From Exiguobacterium sp. s193 (GTDB lineage: Bacteria > Bacillota > Bacilli > Exiguobacteriales > Exiguobacteriaceae), in contig NZ_JACSMR010000002.1 in the NCBI RefSeq assembly GCF_018618755.1, positions 124,001-188,000 of the forward strand: DNA of 64,000 nucleotides, read 5' to 3'. Positions 36,921 to 45,394 of this stretch are shown here, piece after piece. The translations under genes were made by a program, and so were the position numbers. How positions within the stretch are numbered: position 1 is the first letter of the stretch; each line of letters opens with the position of its first letter. Under the pieces are notes generated by a model that searched no databases, was not told the origin of the DNA, and saw nothing but the letters and a program-made list of their open reading frames with translations.

Positions 36921-39833
36921 ATGAATCGATGGAAATCAGTCTGTGCAGTTGTGCTAACGTTTGCACTAATTTTCAGTTTACTTCCAGTGAACGGATTAGC
37001 GCTCGAAAAAGGCAAATCGACGCTCGTCATCATTCATTACAAAGAAGATAAAACGTCAGAAAAAGATTGGAATCTCTGGCTTTGGGCGAACGGACCGGAT
37101 TACTTCCCGAACAAGGCACATGCCTTTAACGGAGAAGATGCATACGGAAAGGTTGCTGCTTATGAATTCCCGGTCGACCAGCCAGAAAAAATCGGCTTGA
37201 TTGTCCGTGATGATAACTGGAACAAAGATGCCGGTTCTGAAAATGACCGATTCATTACGAAAGACATGATTAAAGATGGTGTCGCGGAAGTGTGGATTGC
37301 GTCCGGAAGCAAAGACGTCTCACCGGTCAATCCGACAGACGGGGCTGACGTCGAATCCATCAAAACAAACGTCCATTATTACCGTTATGACAACGATTAT
37401 GAAAAATACGGCGTTTGGGCATGGCCAAATGAGGCGGATGGCCAACGGTTCGACTTTAATCAACAGGATGCGTTCGGTGCGGTCGCGACAGTCTCGCTTG
37501 CGAACCCAACAAAACAACGGCTCGTCGGGATTATTCCGCATATCGAAGGCTGGTCCGAAAAAGACGGGGCGGATCGTTTCTTCTATGCCGGAGCAAAAGA
37601 CATCTGGTTGATCGAAGGGGATCAAACGATTTACTACGGTAAACCGGAAATTGACCGGACACCTAAGATTACAAGTTTCCTCGCAGATGACTTTAAGAAG
37701 ATGACGCTCAAAACGAACGCACCCGTCTCAGCAGACGATGTTGCGAACTTTTCGTTCACGGGACTCGTTAATCCGGTCGTCACACAACTTGACGCGAAGA
37801 CACTTGAAGTCACGGTTTCGTCCGACATCGATTTAACGAAAGTCGTGACCGTGACACATCCGGGGTTCGGTGAAGGTGTGCTTGAAGCAGGGCGGGTCTT
37901 ACGTTCGGATGCCTTTGATCAAAAGTATGCCTACGACGGCAAGTTAGGTGTGACGTATAAAAAATCAAAAACGACGTTCCGATTGTGGGCTCCGACTGCT
38001 CAATCGGTCGAACTCGAGTTGTACAAGTTACCAAAACAAGCAGCAGCAACAACCAAAGACATTACACAAGAAATCGAGATGAAACGTGGTGACCGTGGCG
38101 TCTTTACCGTTACCGTAAAAGGTGATCTCGACGGGACAGGCTACACCTATGAAGTGAAACATGCAAAAGATACGACGCGTGCCGTCGATCCGTATGCGAT
38201 CGCTGTCGCTGTCAATGGAGATCAAGGTGTTGTCGTTGATTTAAAGGAGACAGATCCGAAACGCTGGACGAAATCGAAGATGCCGCTCAAACAAGCGACA
38301 GATGCCATCATCTATGAAACCCACGTCCGTGATTTGTCGATGTTTGATGTGACCGGTTCAGGCTATGATTCAGGAATTAAGCAAAAAGGGAAGTACCTCG
38401 GAGTAGTTGAACGTGGAACACGTTTAATGAAAGATGGCAAGAAAACGAAGACGAAAACAGGACTCGATCACTTAAAAGAACTTGGCATCACACATGTTCA
38501 GTTCATTCCAGTGTACGACTTCAATACGGCTTCCGTCGATGAGACGAATCCGCTAAAATCATACAACTGGGGATATGACCCGAAAAACTACAATGCCCCA
38601 GAAGGTTCATATGCGACGAATCCATATGATCCGAAAGTCAGAATCACAGAGATGAAACAGATGATTCAAGGTCTTCATGACAATGGGCTGCGTGCCGTCA
38701 TGGATGTCGTCTACAATCATATGTTCGACGCAAAAGCATCAAACCTCGATAAAATCGTCCCAGGTTACTATTACCGTTATACAGAGGGTGGCGATTTAGC
38801 GAACGGGACGGGTGTCGGCAATGATACAGCGTCAGAACGTCAAATGATGCATAAGTTGATCGTCGACTCCGTCGGATACTGGGCAAAAGAGTACCACTGG
38901 GACGGTTTCCGGTTTGACTTGATGGGAATCCATGACGTCAAGACGATGAATGCCGTCAAAAAAACGACAACTAAAATCGATGCATCAATTCTTGTTTTTG
39001 GCGAAGGGTGGAGCTTAAACACACCACTTCCTGAAACAGAAAAAGCGAATCAGACAAATGCGAAACAAATGCCGGGCGTCGCTCACTTCAACGATAACTT
39101 GCGTGATGCGCTTAAAGGAAGTGTCTTTGAAGATACGGATGCAGGATTCATTAACGGTAAAACGGGTCTTGAAACACGCATCAAACGCGGAATCGTCGGT
39201 GAGATTGCGTACAACAAAGACATCACAGGATTCGCAGCAGAGCCGAATCAAACCATCACGTATGTCGAAGCACACGATAACCACACGTTATGGGACAAGT
39301 TGAACTTAACGAACCCGAACGACACGGATGCGACGAAAACGAAAATGCACCGCTTAGCGTCAAGCATCCTGTTGACGTCACAAGGGACGACGTTCATTCA
39401 TGCCGGTCAAGATTTCATGCGGACGAAAGGTGGCGACCATAACTCGTATAAATCACCGGACTCCGTCAACCAACTCGATTGGAAGCGGAAGATGGACCGT
39501 CAACAAGACGTCGATTACATGAAGGGCTTAATTGAAGTCCGGAAAGCGAATCCGGCACTTCACCTCGGATCAGCGAAAGACATCAGACGGTATTTGACGT
39601 TTGTCGATACGACGGAACAAGTCGTCGCGTATAAACTTTCAGAGGATGCACCACATCAAAAAGCAGAATTGTTCGTTGTCCATAACGCAAAACGAACGGC
39701 AACTAAACTGACGCTTCCAAAAGGAAAGTGGCAGTTGATCGTCGATGGTAAAACAGCAGGGACGAAAACACTTCAAAACGTTTCAGGCAGCATCACAGTA
39801 GATCCACTCAGTTCGTATGTATTAAGAAAATAA
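36921..39833 (+). CDS. Secreted type I pullulanase
   Basis: Hydrolyses alpha-1,6 bonds of pullulan and branched starch outside the cell. The 970-residue protein has a signal peptide (about 1-29, cut near GLA), two CBM41 starch-binding modules (LWLWANGPDYFPNKAHAF; VWAWPNEADGQRFDF), an N2-like domain, CBM48, and a GH13 catalytic domain with YNWGYDP (548), nucleophile D666 in FRFDLMG, acid/base E695 in FGEGW and D786 in AHDN, then a C-terminal beta domain. No LPXTG or SLH anchor. I chose ATG 36921 after AAGGAGG; the longer frame overlaps the promoter. Confidence 0.95.
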   Translation: MNRWKSVCAVVLTFALIFSLLPVNGLALEKGKSTLVIIHYKEDKTSEKDWNLWLWANGPDYFPNKAHAFNGEDAYGKVAAYEFPVDQPEKIGLIVRDDNWNKDAGSENDRFITKDMIKDGVAEVWIASGSKDVSPVNPTDGADVESIKTNVHYYRYDNDYEKYGVWAWPNEADGQRFDFNQQDAFGAVATVSLANPTKQRLVGIIPHIEGWSEKDGADRFFYAGAKDIWLIEGDQTIYYGKPEIDRTPKITSFLADDFKKMTLKTNAPVSADDVANFSFTGLVNPVVTQLDAKTLEVTVSSDIDLTKVVTVTHPGFGEGVLEAGRVLRSDAFDQKYAYDGKLGVTYKKSKTTFRLWAPTAQSVELELYKLPKQAAATTKDITQEIEMKRGDRGVFTVTVKGDLDGTGYTYEVKHAKDTTRAVDPYAIAVAVNGDQGVVVDLKETDPKRWTKSKMPLKQATDAIIYETHVRDLSMFDVTGSGYDSGIKQKGKYLGVVERGTRLMKDGKKTKTKTGLDHLKELGITHVQFIPVYDFNTASVDETNPLKSYNWGYDPKNYNAPEGSYATNPYDPKVRITEMKQMIQGLHDNGLRAVMDVVYNHMFDAKASNLDKIVPGYYYRYTEGGDLANGTGVGNDTASERQMMHKLIVDSVGYWAKEYHWDGFRFDLMGIHDVKTMNAVKKTTTKIDASILVFGEGWSLNTPLPETEKANQTNAKQMPGVAHFNDNLRDALKGSVFEDTDAGFINGKTGLETRIKRGIVGEIAYNKDITGFAAEPNQTITYVEAHDNHTLWDKLNLTNPNDTDATKTKMHRLASSILLTSQGTTFIHAGQDFMRTKGGDHNSYKSPDSVNQLDWKRKMDRQQDVDYMKGLIEVRKANPALHLGSAKDIRRYLTFVDTTEQVVAYKLSEDAPHQKAELFVVHNAKRTATKLTLPKGKWQLIVDGKTAGTKTLQNVSGSITVDPLSSYVLRK

Positions 39834-39842
39834 CAATAGACA

Positions 39843-39891
39843 AAAAAGGTCGTCCCCACCATGAATGATTCACGGTAGGGACGGCCTTTTT
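39843..39891. terminator. Bidirectional terminator
   Basis: AAAAAGGTCGTCCC pairs with GGGACGGCCTTTTT (one wobble) around a loop of about 20 nt, serving the convergent pullulanase and symporter genes. Confidence 0.85.
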
Positions 39892-39907
39892 GATAGAGGT
39901 GAAGGAG

Positions 39908-41161
39908 TTACGCGTAGCGTTCGTCTTCAGCCTCTTCATCTTTTAAGTTACCTTCTTCAGACTTCGCGACGATGACGGCACAAGCAGCGTCACCAGTAAC
40001 GTTGACGGCAGTCCGCATCATGTCGAGCAAGCGGTCGACACCGATGATTAAGGCGATCCCTTCGACTGGAAGGTTGACTGACTGGAGGACCATCGTCAAC
40101 ATGACGAGACCGACTCCAGGCACACCAGCTGTTCCGACTGATGCAAGAACGGCAGTCAAGACGACTGTCGCCAGTTGTCCTGGTGTCAAATCGATATTAT
40201 AGACTTGCGCGATGAAGACAGTTGCAACACCTTGCATGATTGCTGTACCATCCATGTTGATTGTCGCACCAAGCGGCTGGACGAAACTTGAGACAGAGCG
40301 TGGTACTTTTAGTTCGCGTTGCGCCGTTTGCATCGCGACCGGAAGTGTTGCGTTCGACGACGACGTTGAGAACGCAAACATCATGACGGGTGCAAACTTC
40401 TTAAAGAAGAAGATCGGATTCATTTTCCCAATCAAGGAAACGGCAGAACCGTATGTGAGCAGTGAATGAATGATTAATGATAAAACAACAATCGACATGT
40501 AAGCGAACATCGCTTCTAATGATTTAAGACCTAACGAACCAACGGCTGAAGCAATCAAAGCGAACGCTCCGAGCGGTGCCATTTTCATGACGAGTGTGAT
40601 TAAATACGTCATCAAGTCGTTTCCTTGTTCGATGAACGAACGGAGCGTTGCTGCTTTTTTACCTAAGAACGTAATCCCGAAACCGATGAAAACGCTGAAG
40701 ACGATGATTTGGAGCATGTTACCTTCTGCCATCGCCGTGATCGGATTTGTCGGGAACATCCCGACGATCGTATTGATGATGCCTGTTTCAGGAATGTCAC
40801 CTGTTGCTTTTGTCAGTCCTTCAGTCTGGAAAGTGCCACGTTCGCCCGGTTTAATTAATAAGGCGAGACCAAGTGCGATGATAATCGCGACTGCTGTCGT
40901 CGATAAGAAAAACCCGATGGCTTTTCCGCCGACACGACCCAATTCTTTTGGATTCCCGAGACCCATGACACCGAGTGAAATCGAGAAGAAAACAATCGGT
41001 ACGACAAGCATCTTAATCAGGTTTAAGAAAATCGTCCCGATTGGTTGCAGGGCGTACATATTCAATTTTTCGTAAATCGTCTTGTCAGGTAAAGCGGCTA
41101 GGACAAGTCCTAAGGCAATACCGATGAGAAGACCCCAGATGACTCTTTTGGCTTCTTTCAT
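39908..41161 (-). CDS. Dicarboxylate/amino acid:cation symporter (GltP/DctA family)
   Basis: A 417-residue DAACS transporter with eight helices and two re-entrant hairpins: serine-rich SSSNATLPVAMQTA (HP1), the sodium/substrate helix TINMDGTAIMQG, and GVPGVGLVML (HP2). Glutamate/aspartate or C4-dicarboxylate uptake with H+ or Na+ is expected; substrate not decidable by eye. I place the start at ATG 41161 (MKEAKRVIWGLLIG), 12 nt after AAGGAG; the longer frame to 41209 is preceded by nothing useful. A near-perfect cre site lies upstream at 41246. Confidence 0.92.
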   Translation of the reverse strand: MKEAKRVIWGLLIGIALGLVLAALPDKTIYEKLNMYALQPIGTIFLNLIKMLVVPIVFFSISLGVMGLGNPKELGRVGGKAIGFFLSTTAVAIIIALGLALLIKPGERGTFQTEGLTKATGDIPETGIINTIVGMFPTNPITAMAEGNMLQIIVFSVFIGFGITFLGKKAATLRSFIEQGNDLMTYLITLVMKMAPLGAFALIASAVGSLGLKSLEAMFAYMSIVVLSLIIHSLLTYGSAVSLIGKMNPIFFFKKFAPVMMFAFSTSSSNATLPVAMQTAQRELKVPRSVSSFVQPLGATINMDGTAIMQGVATVFIAQVYNIDLTPGQLATVVLTAVLASVGTAGVPGVGLVMLTMVLQSVNLPVEGIALIIGVDRLLDMMRTAVNVTGDAACAVIVAKSEEGNLKDEEAEDERYA

Positions 41162-41197
41162 AAATAATACCAACTCCTTTTTCAGATAACTGTTTAT

Positions 41198-41227
41198 ATT
41201 TTGACACATTATTCACTGTTTTGACAA
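41198..41227 (-). promoter_or_regulatory. Candidate promoter of the symporter gene
   Basis: On the minus strand TTGTCA (5/6) and CAAAAT (4/6) are spaced by 18 bp, about 37 bp before the start codon. Confidence 0.4.
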
Positions 41228-41245
41228 AACATTTTAATCAAATTA

Positions 41246-41259
41246 AGAAAACGCTTACA
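41246..41259. promoter_or_regulatory. cre-like CcpA operator
   Basis: AGAAAACGCTTACA differs from the cre consensus TGWAANCGNTNWCA only at the first base. It lies upstream of the candidate symporter promoter and about 120 bp before the rpsU promoter, so the symporter is the likelier target. Confidence 0.6.
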
Positions 41260-41382
41260 AAAAGTGCCATGTTTTTTAAGTCGAAATCGATGAATCTGTT
41301 GTAAATAATGGGGGGACGTGAGATTATAGAAAGGAACAAAAAGGAACATATCCAGGATGATGAGAGAACGTTCAATCAACTA

Positions 41383-41411
41383 TTGACCATTCTCTACATT
41401 CCTACTATAAT
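41383..41411 (+). promoter_or_regulatory. SigA promoter of rpsU
   Basis: TTGACC and a perfect TATAAT with 17-bp spacing, about 55 bp before the rpsU start. Confidence 0.85.
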
Positions 41412-41471
41412 GTTATATGACGTGTCTGACACGTTTCCTTTAGTCGGTAATATCGGAGGGAGGGAAAACTA

Positions 41472-41645
41472 GTGGAAACTCGTGTACGTAAAAATGAATC
41501 ACTTGAAGACGCACTTCGTCGCTTCAAACGTGGTGTTTCAAAAGATGGTACGCTTGCTGAAGTTCGTAAACGTAAACACTACGAAAAGCCAAGTGTAAAA
41601 CGTAAGCTTAAATCGGAGGCTGCGCGTAAGCGTAAGAAGTTCTAA
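41472..41645 (+). CDS. rpsU: 30S ribosomal protein S21
   Basis: The short basic S21 protein of the small subunit, involved in translation initiation. The 57-residue product ([20 protein letters not shown]..., ending ARKRKKF) has the usual S21 length and composition. It starts with GTG 41472 behind a very strong GGAGGGAGGG at 41456-41465. Followed after 21 bp by yqeY, as in Bacillus. Confidence 0.97.
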   Translation: METRVRKNESLEDALRRFKRGVSKDGTLAEVRKRKHYEKPSVKRKLKSEAARKRKKF

Positions 41646-41666
41646 CGTTAGAGAGGGTGTATCCTC

Positions 41667-42113
41667 ATGAGTCTTCAAGAGCGTTTGACAGCGGATATGA
41701 AGGAAGCCATGCGTTCGCGTGAGAAAGATCGTCTGACGACGATTCGGATGGTGAAGTCGTCCCTGCAAAATGAAGCGATTAAACTCGGTAAGCAAGAATT
41801 AACTGATGAGGAAGAGCTAACTATACTCTCACGTGAGATGAAACAGCGCAACGACTCCCTCCGAGAATTCGAAAGCGCTGATCGTCACGACCTCGTCGAG
41901 AAGATTCAAGCAGAGATTATCGTGCTCGAAGCTTATATGCCAAAACAACTTTCTCAAGAAGAAGTACAGGAAATCGTTGATGCAGCTATTGCACAAACGG
42001 GTGCCTCTGCTCCTTCTGATATGGGTAAAGTAATGGGCGTCGTCATGCCGCAGCTCAAAGGCAAAGCGGACGGTGCTTTGATTAATCGACTTGTGAAACA
42101 ACAATTAAATTAA
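41667..42113 (+). CDS. yqeY: YqeY/GatB-like protein
   Basis: A 148-residue protein of the YqeY family, resembling the tail domain of the GatB subunit of tRNA amidotransferase. Shows [30 protein letters not shown] and [18 protein letters not shown]. The exact role is unproven; tRNA binding is suspected. It is co-transcribed with rpsU and followed by a terminator. Confidence 0.95.
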   Translation: MSLQERLTADMKEAMRSREKDRLTTIRMVKSSLQNEAIKLGKQELTDEEELTILSREMKQRNDSLREFESADRHDLVEKIQAEIIVLEAYMPKQLSQEEVQEIVDAAIAQTGASAPSDMGKVMGVVMPQLKGKADGALINRLVKQQLN

Positions 42114-42122
42114 TCAATTTTG

Positions 42123-42148
42123 AAGGTGTCCCTCGGGACGCCTTTTTT
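42123..42148 (+). terminator. Terminator after yqeY
   Basis: AAGGTGTCC pairs with GGACGCCTT (one wobble) around CTCG, followed by six T residues. Confidence 0.88.
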
Positions 42149-42200
42149 AATTTGTTTTTTTGACACATATTATCGGAATAATTAGAAAATAAAAGAGTTG

Positions 42201-42227
42201 TGAAACCTTTTAATAGATGAAAGCGTA
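42201..42227 (+). promoter_or_regulatory. SigW-type ECF promoter of the nfeD-floA operon
   Basis: TGAAAC (42201-42206) and CGTA (42224-42227) separated by 17 bp match the Bacillus SigW consensus exactly. The homologous yqeZ-yqfA-yqfB operon of B. subtilis is a known SigW target. Confidence 0.85.
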
Positions 42228-42303
42228 TATAATAAGAGTAACAAGGAAATGTCTTCAGAAGGGGAGAGGTATCTGATTCTGATAAAAAGGGGTGAACGGA
42301 GTA

Positions 42304-42813
42304 ATGACTTTTAGCTTAGGGATGATTTTAGCGGTCTTTTTGGTCGGGGTCGTCATGTTGCTGATCGAAATATTCGTTGCAGGGTTCGGTATCTTTGGCG
42401 TTGTTGGTATCGGTGCCGTCCTCGCAAGCCTCATCATGGCGGGGGCAACGGTCGGTCAAGTAGGTCTTGCAATAGGTCTAGCCGTCTTTTTATCGCTTGC
42501 GGCAGGATACTGGGCATACCGGAGAATTAAAGCCAATCAATCTTTGCTTTGGAGAGGGTTGATTTTGACGGATTCGACATCGTCGGAAAAAGGATATTTG
42601 TCACACGAAGAAAAAGTTCAACTGAATGGAAAAGAAGGCGTCAGTCTAACACCATTACGACCTGCCGGAACAATCGAAATCGATGGGAATCGAATCGATG
42701 CTGTGACGGAAGGGAATTTTATCGGTTCTGGTGAGCGAATTGTCGTCAAAGAAGTGACACACGGACGAGTGATCGTCCGAGTCCAAACTACGAAGGAGGA
42801 GTCAATCACATGA
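42304..42813 (+). CDS. NfeD-family membrane protein (short form)
   Basis: A 169-residue NfeD protein: two to three membrane helices in the first 80 residues ([36 protein letters not shown]) and a C-terminal OB-fold ([27 protein letters not shown]). It lacks the N-terminal ClpP/SppA-like protease domain present in Bacillus YqeZ, so it is the truncated class. NfeD proteins partner with flotillin/stomatin proteins, here floA directly downstream with an ATGA overlap. ATG 42304 preferred; GTG 42292 abuts the ribosome site. Confidence 0.88.
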   Translation: MTFSLGMILAVFLVGVVMLLIEIFVAGFGIFGVVGIGAVLASLIMAGATVGQVGLAIGLAVFLSLAAGYWAYRRIKANQSLLWRGLILTDSTSSEKGYLSHEEKVQLNGKEGVSLTPLRPAGTIEIDGNRIDAVTEGNFIGSGERIVVKEVTHGRVIVRVQTTKEESIT

Positions 42814-43793
42814 CACCTGAACTGTTAACGGTCCTACTCATATCCGGAGGAATTCTGATTTTCCTCGCTATTTTCTTCACGCTCGTTCCGATTCCACTTT
42901 GGATCAGCTCACTCGCAGCAGGGGTGCGGGTTTCAATCTTTACGCTTGTCGGAATGCGGTTACGTCGTGTTACACCATCAAAAATCGTTAATCCATTGAT
43001 TAAAGCCGTCAAAGCTGGCTTAAACTTGAATACGAACCAACTTGAAAGTCATTTCCTTGCCGGTGGTAACGTCGACCGTGTTGTGAATGCATTGATTGCC
43101 GCACACCGGGCGAATATTGAACTTAGCTTCGAGCGAGCTGCAGCAATCGATTTAGCTGGCCGGAATGTTTTAGAAGCCGTACAGATGTCGGTCAATCCGA
43201 AAGTCATCGAAACACCATTCATCGCCGGTGTCGCCATGAACGGGATTGAAGTAAAAGCAAAAGCGCGGATCACTGTCCGTGCAAACATTGATCGCCTTGT
43301 CGGTGGTGCAGGTGAAGAAACAGTCATCGCACGTGTTGGCGAAGGTGTCATCTCGACAATCGGTTCGTGTCATGATCAAAAAGAAGTACTTGAAAATCCG
43401 GAAATGATTTCACGGACGGTCCTCGCAAAAGGACTTGATTCAGGGACAGCATTCGAAATTCTCTCAATCGATATCGCCGACATTGATATCGGTAAAAACA
43501 TCGGTGCCGTTCTTCAGACGGACCAAGCAGAAGCAGACAAAAATATCGCCCAAGCGAAAGCGGAAGAACGTCGTGCGATGGCGATTGCGAGTGAACAAGA
43601 AATGAAATCACGTGTCGAAGAAATGCGCGCGAAAGTCGTTGCGGCTGAGGCGGAAGTCCCGCTTGCGATTGCTGAAGCGCTTCGTGACGGCAACTTCAGC
43701 GTGATGGATTACGCAAACTACCTCAACGTGACGGCGGATACGAAGATGCGTCAAGCGATTGGCGGTCAATCTTCGCCAAACGACTCACAATAA
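42810..43793 (+). CDS. floA: Flotillin-like protein FloA
   Basis: FloA organises functional membrane microdomains. The 327-residue protein has an N-terminal membrane hairpin ([20 protein letters not shown]), an SPFH/band 7 domain with [18 protein letters not shown], and an Ala/Glu-rich flotillin coiled coil ([20 protein letters not shown]). It is coupled to nfeD and sits in the SigW-controlled operon, as in Bacillus yqfA. Confidence 0.95.
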   Translation: MTPELLTVLLISGGILIFLAIFFTLVPIPLWISSLAAGVRVSIFTLVGMRLRRVTPSKIVNPLIKAVKAGLNLNTNQLESHFLAGGNVDRVVNALIAAHRANIELSFERAAAIDLAGRNVLEAVQMSVNPKVIETPFIAGVAMNGIEVKAKARITVRANIDRLVGGAGEETVIARVGEGVISTIGSCHDQKEVLENPEMISRTVLAKGLDSGTAFEILSIDIADIDIGKNIGAVLQTDQAEADKNIAQAKAEERRAMAIASEQEMKSRVEEMRAKVVAAEAEVPLAIAEALRDGNFSVMDYANYLNVTADTKMRQAIGGQSSPNDSQ

Positions 43794-43806
43794 AGGATGA
43801 TGTAGG

Positions 43807-44244
43807 ATGGAAAGTTTAATCTGGGTCGGTTTAATGGTTGCGTTTGGTGTCATCTCCGTGATTTCGAAAGCGGCAGATAAAACGAAAGCAAACCAACCGT
43901 CAAGAACGCCATCAAAAGAGTTTGGGGATTACGTAAAAAACATGGTCGATCAAGCGGGTGCGCTGACCCGGGATGACGTTCCCCCAAAAATCAAGAAAAA
44001 GCAACGACAAGTCGAAGATCGTCGGACGGATCTGCAACGACATACGGATCGTCGACCTGTCGTGAAAACAAGTACGAACATCGGACAGATTAAAAGTTCG
44101 ATTGCGGAAGGTGCAATCGGTACGAAGGCTGTCAAGAGTACTGGAATGAAGACGACACAAGAAGAGGCGCGCCGGGCAATCATTTGGAGTGAAGTGCTTG
44201 GTCCGCCCGTTTCAAAACGTCCGAACAAAACACCCCATTCCTAA
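43807..44244 (+). CDS. Hypothetical protein, third gene of the floA operon
   Basis: A 145-residue protein with one N-terminal membrane helix (LIWVGLMVAFGVISVISKA) and a long, basic, largely helical and polar cytoplasmic tail (KKKQRQVEDRRTDLQRHTDR), ending in a more conserved-looking EEARRAIIWSEVLGPPVS. No known domain recognised. It occupies the position of Bacillus yqfB but is far longer than that roughly 80-residue protein. Likely membrane-associated partner of FloA/NfeD. Confidence 0.78.
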   Translation: MESLIWVGLMVAFGVISVISKAADKTKANQPSRTPSKEFGDYVKNMVDQAGALTRDDVPPKIKKKQRQVEDRRTDLQRHTDRRPVVKTSTNIGQIKSSIAEGAIGTKAVKSTGMKTTQEEARRAIIWSEVLGPPVSKRPNKTPHS

Positions 44245-44245
44245 T

Positions 44246-44283
44246 AAAAAGGTCAGCTTCCGATTAGCGGAGGTTGACCTTTT
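44246..44283 (+). terminator. Terminator of the floA operon
   Basis: AAAAGGTCAGCTTCCG pairs with CGGAGGTTGACCTTTT (two wobbles) around ATTAG; TTTTAG follows. Confidence 0.8.
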
Positions 44284-44402
44284 AGTCGATTTTAGGGAGA
44301 TGGGTTTTTCTTTCCATCTCTTAATCGGAAATGCTAAAGTAGAGTAGAATAGATTTGTGACGATGACATACTGTTGTCCATCATTAGGAGGCCAATCATA
44401 AC

Positions 44403-45365
44403 GTGATATTTAATGAAAGAATTCCATTCGCATTTTCGAATTCGGACCAGACGCAAGCATTCGTCGGACCGAATGATGCGGTGCTTAAGACAATGGAAGC
44501 TGAACTCGATGTTCAGCTCGTTCATCGGGGAGATGAATTGATTGTCCAGGCAGATGTAGAAGGTGCCATCTTACTTGCGACACAAGTCGTGGATGTACTC
44601 AAACAACTTGTCAATCGAGGTGCGGTCTTAACAGAACGTGACGCGACGAGCGCCATTCAGTTAGCGCGACAAAATCGGGTCGATGAATTATTGGAGTTGT
44701 ATGATACTGTCATCCACACGAATCATAAAGGAAAACCACTCCGGGCGAAGACGCTTGGTCAAGCACGTTACGTACGGGGAATCGAAAAATACGATTTAAC
44801 GTTCGGGATCGGACCAGCCGGCACGGGGAAAACATATTTAGCCGTCGTCATGGCAGCAAAAGCGTTGAAAGATGGTCATGTCAAGCGCCTCGTGTTAACA
44901 CGGCCTGCTGTTGAAGCAGGAGAAAGCCTCGGTTTCTTACCCGGTGATTTAAAAGAAAAAGTAGATCCTTATTTACGCCCGTTATATGACGCATTACATG
45001 ATGTACTAGGAGTCGAGCATACGGCACGTCTGCTTGAACGGGGTGTCATCGAAATCGCGCCACTCGCGTACATGCGTGGTCGGACGCTCGAACATGCCTT
45101 CGTCATCCTCGATGAAGCGCAAAATACGACGAAGGAACAAATGAAAATGTTTTTGACGCGACTCGGGTTTCATTCGAAGATGATTGTCACAGGGGATTTG
45201 ACGCAGGTCGACTTGCCACGGGGGAAAGTGTCCGGATTACAGGAAGCATTGAATTTACTAGGTGACGTCCGCGGGATTCATTTTGAACACTTCAGCTCTG
45301 CTGACGTCGTCCGTCATCCACTTGTCCGAAAAATCATTGATGCGTATAGCCAGGAAATCGGCTGA
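44403..45365 (+). CDS. phoH: PhoH-family ATPase
   Basis: A 320-residue PhoH (YbeZ-like) P-loop ATPase linked to rRNA processing with YbeY. N-terminal KH-like part (about 1-110), then Walker A GPAGTGKT (about 138-145), LTRPAVEAGESLGFLPGD, Walker B FVILDEAQN and the sensor TGDLTQVDLP. GTG 44403 is preceded by TAGGAGG. It starts the operon phoH-pgpH-ybeY-dgkA-cdd-era-recO. The Bacillus sporulation genes yqfC/yqfD expected just upstream are missing. Confidence 0.96.
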   Translation: MIFNERIPFAFSNSDQTQAFVGPNDAVLKTMEAELDVQLVHRGDELIVQADVEGAILLATQVVDVLKQLVNRGAVLTERDATSAIQLARQNRVDELLELYDTVIHTNHKGKPLRAKTLGQARYVRGIEKYDLTFGIGPAGTGKTYLAVVMAAKALKDGHVKRLVLTRPAVEAGESLGFLPGDLKEKVDPYLRPLYDALHDVLGVEHTARLLERGVIEIAPLAYMRGRTLEHAFVILDEAQNTTKEQMKMFLTRLGFHSKMIVTGDLTQVDLPRGKVSGLQEALNLLGDVRGIHFEHFSSADVVRHPLVRKIIDAYSQEIG

Positions 45366-45394
45366 CTCACAAGACGGAGAAGGGAGACTAACAC

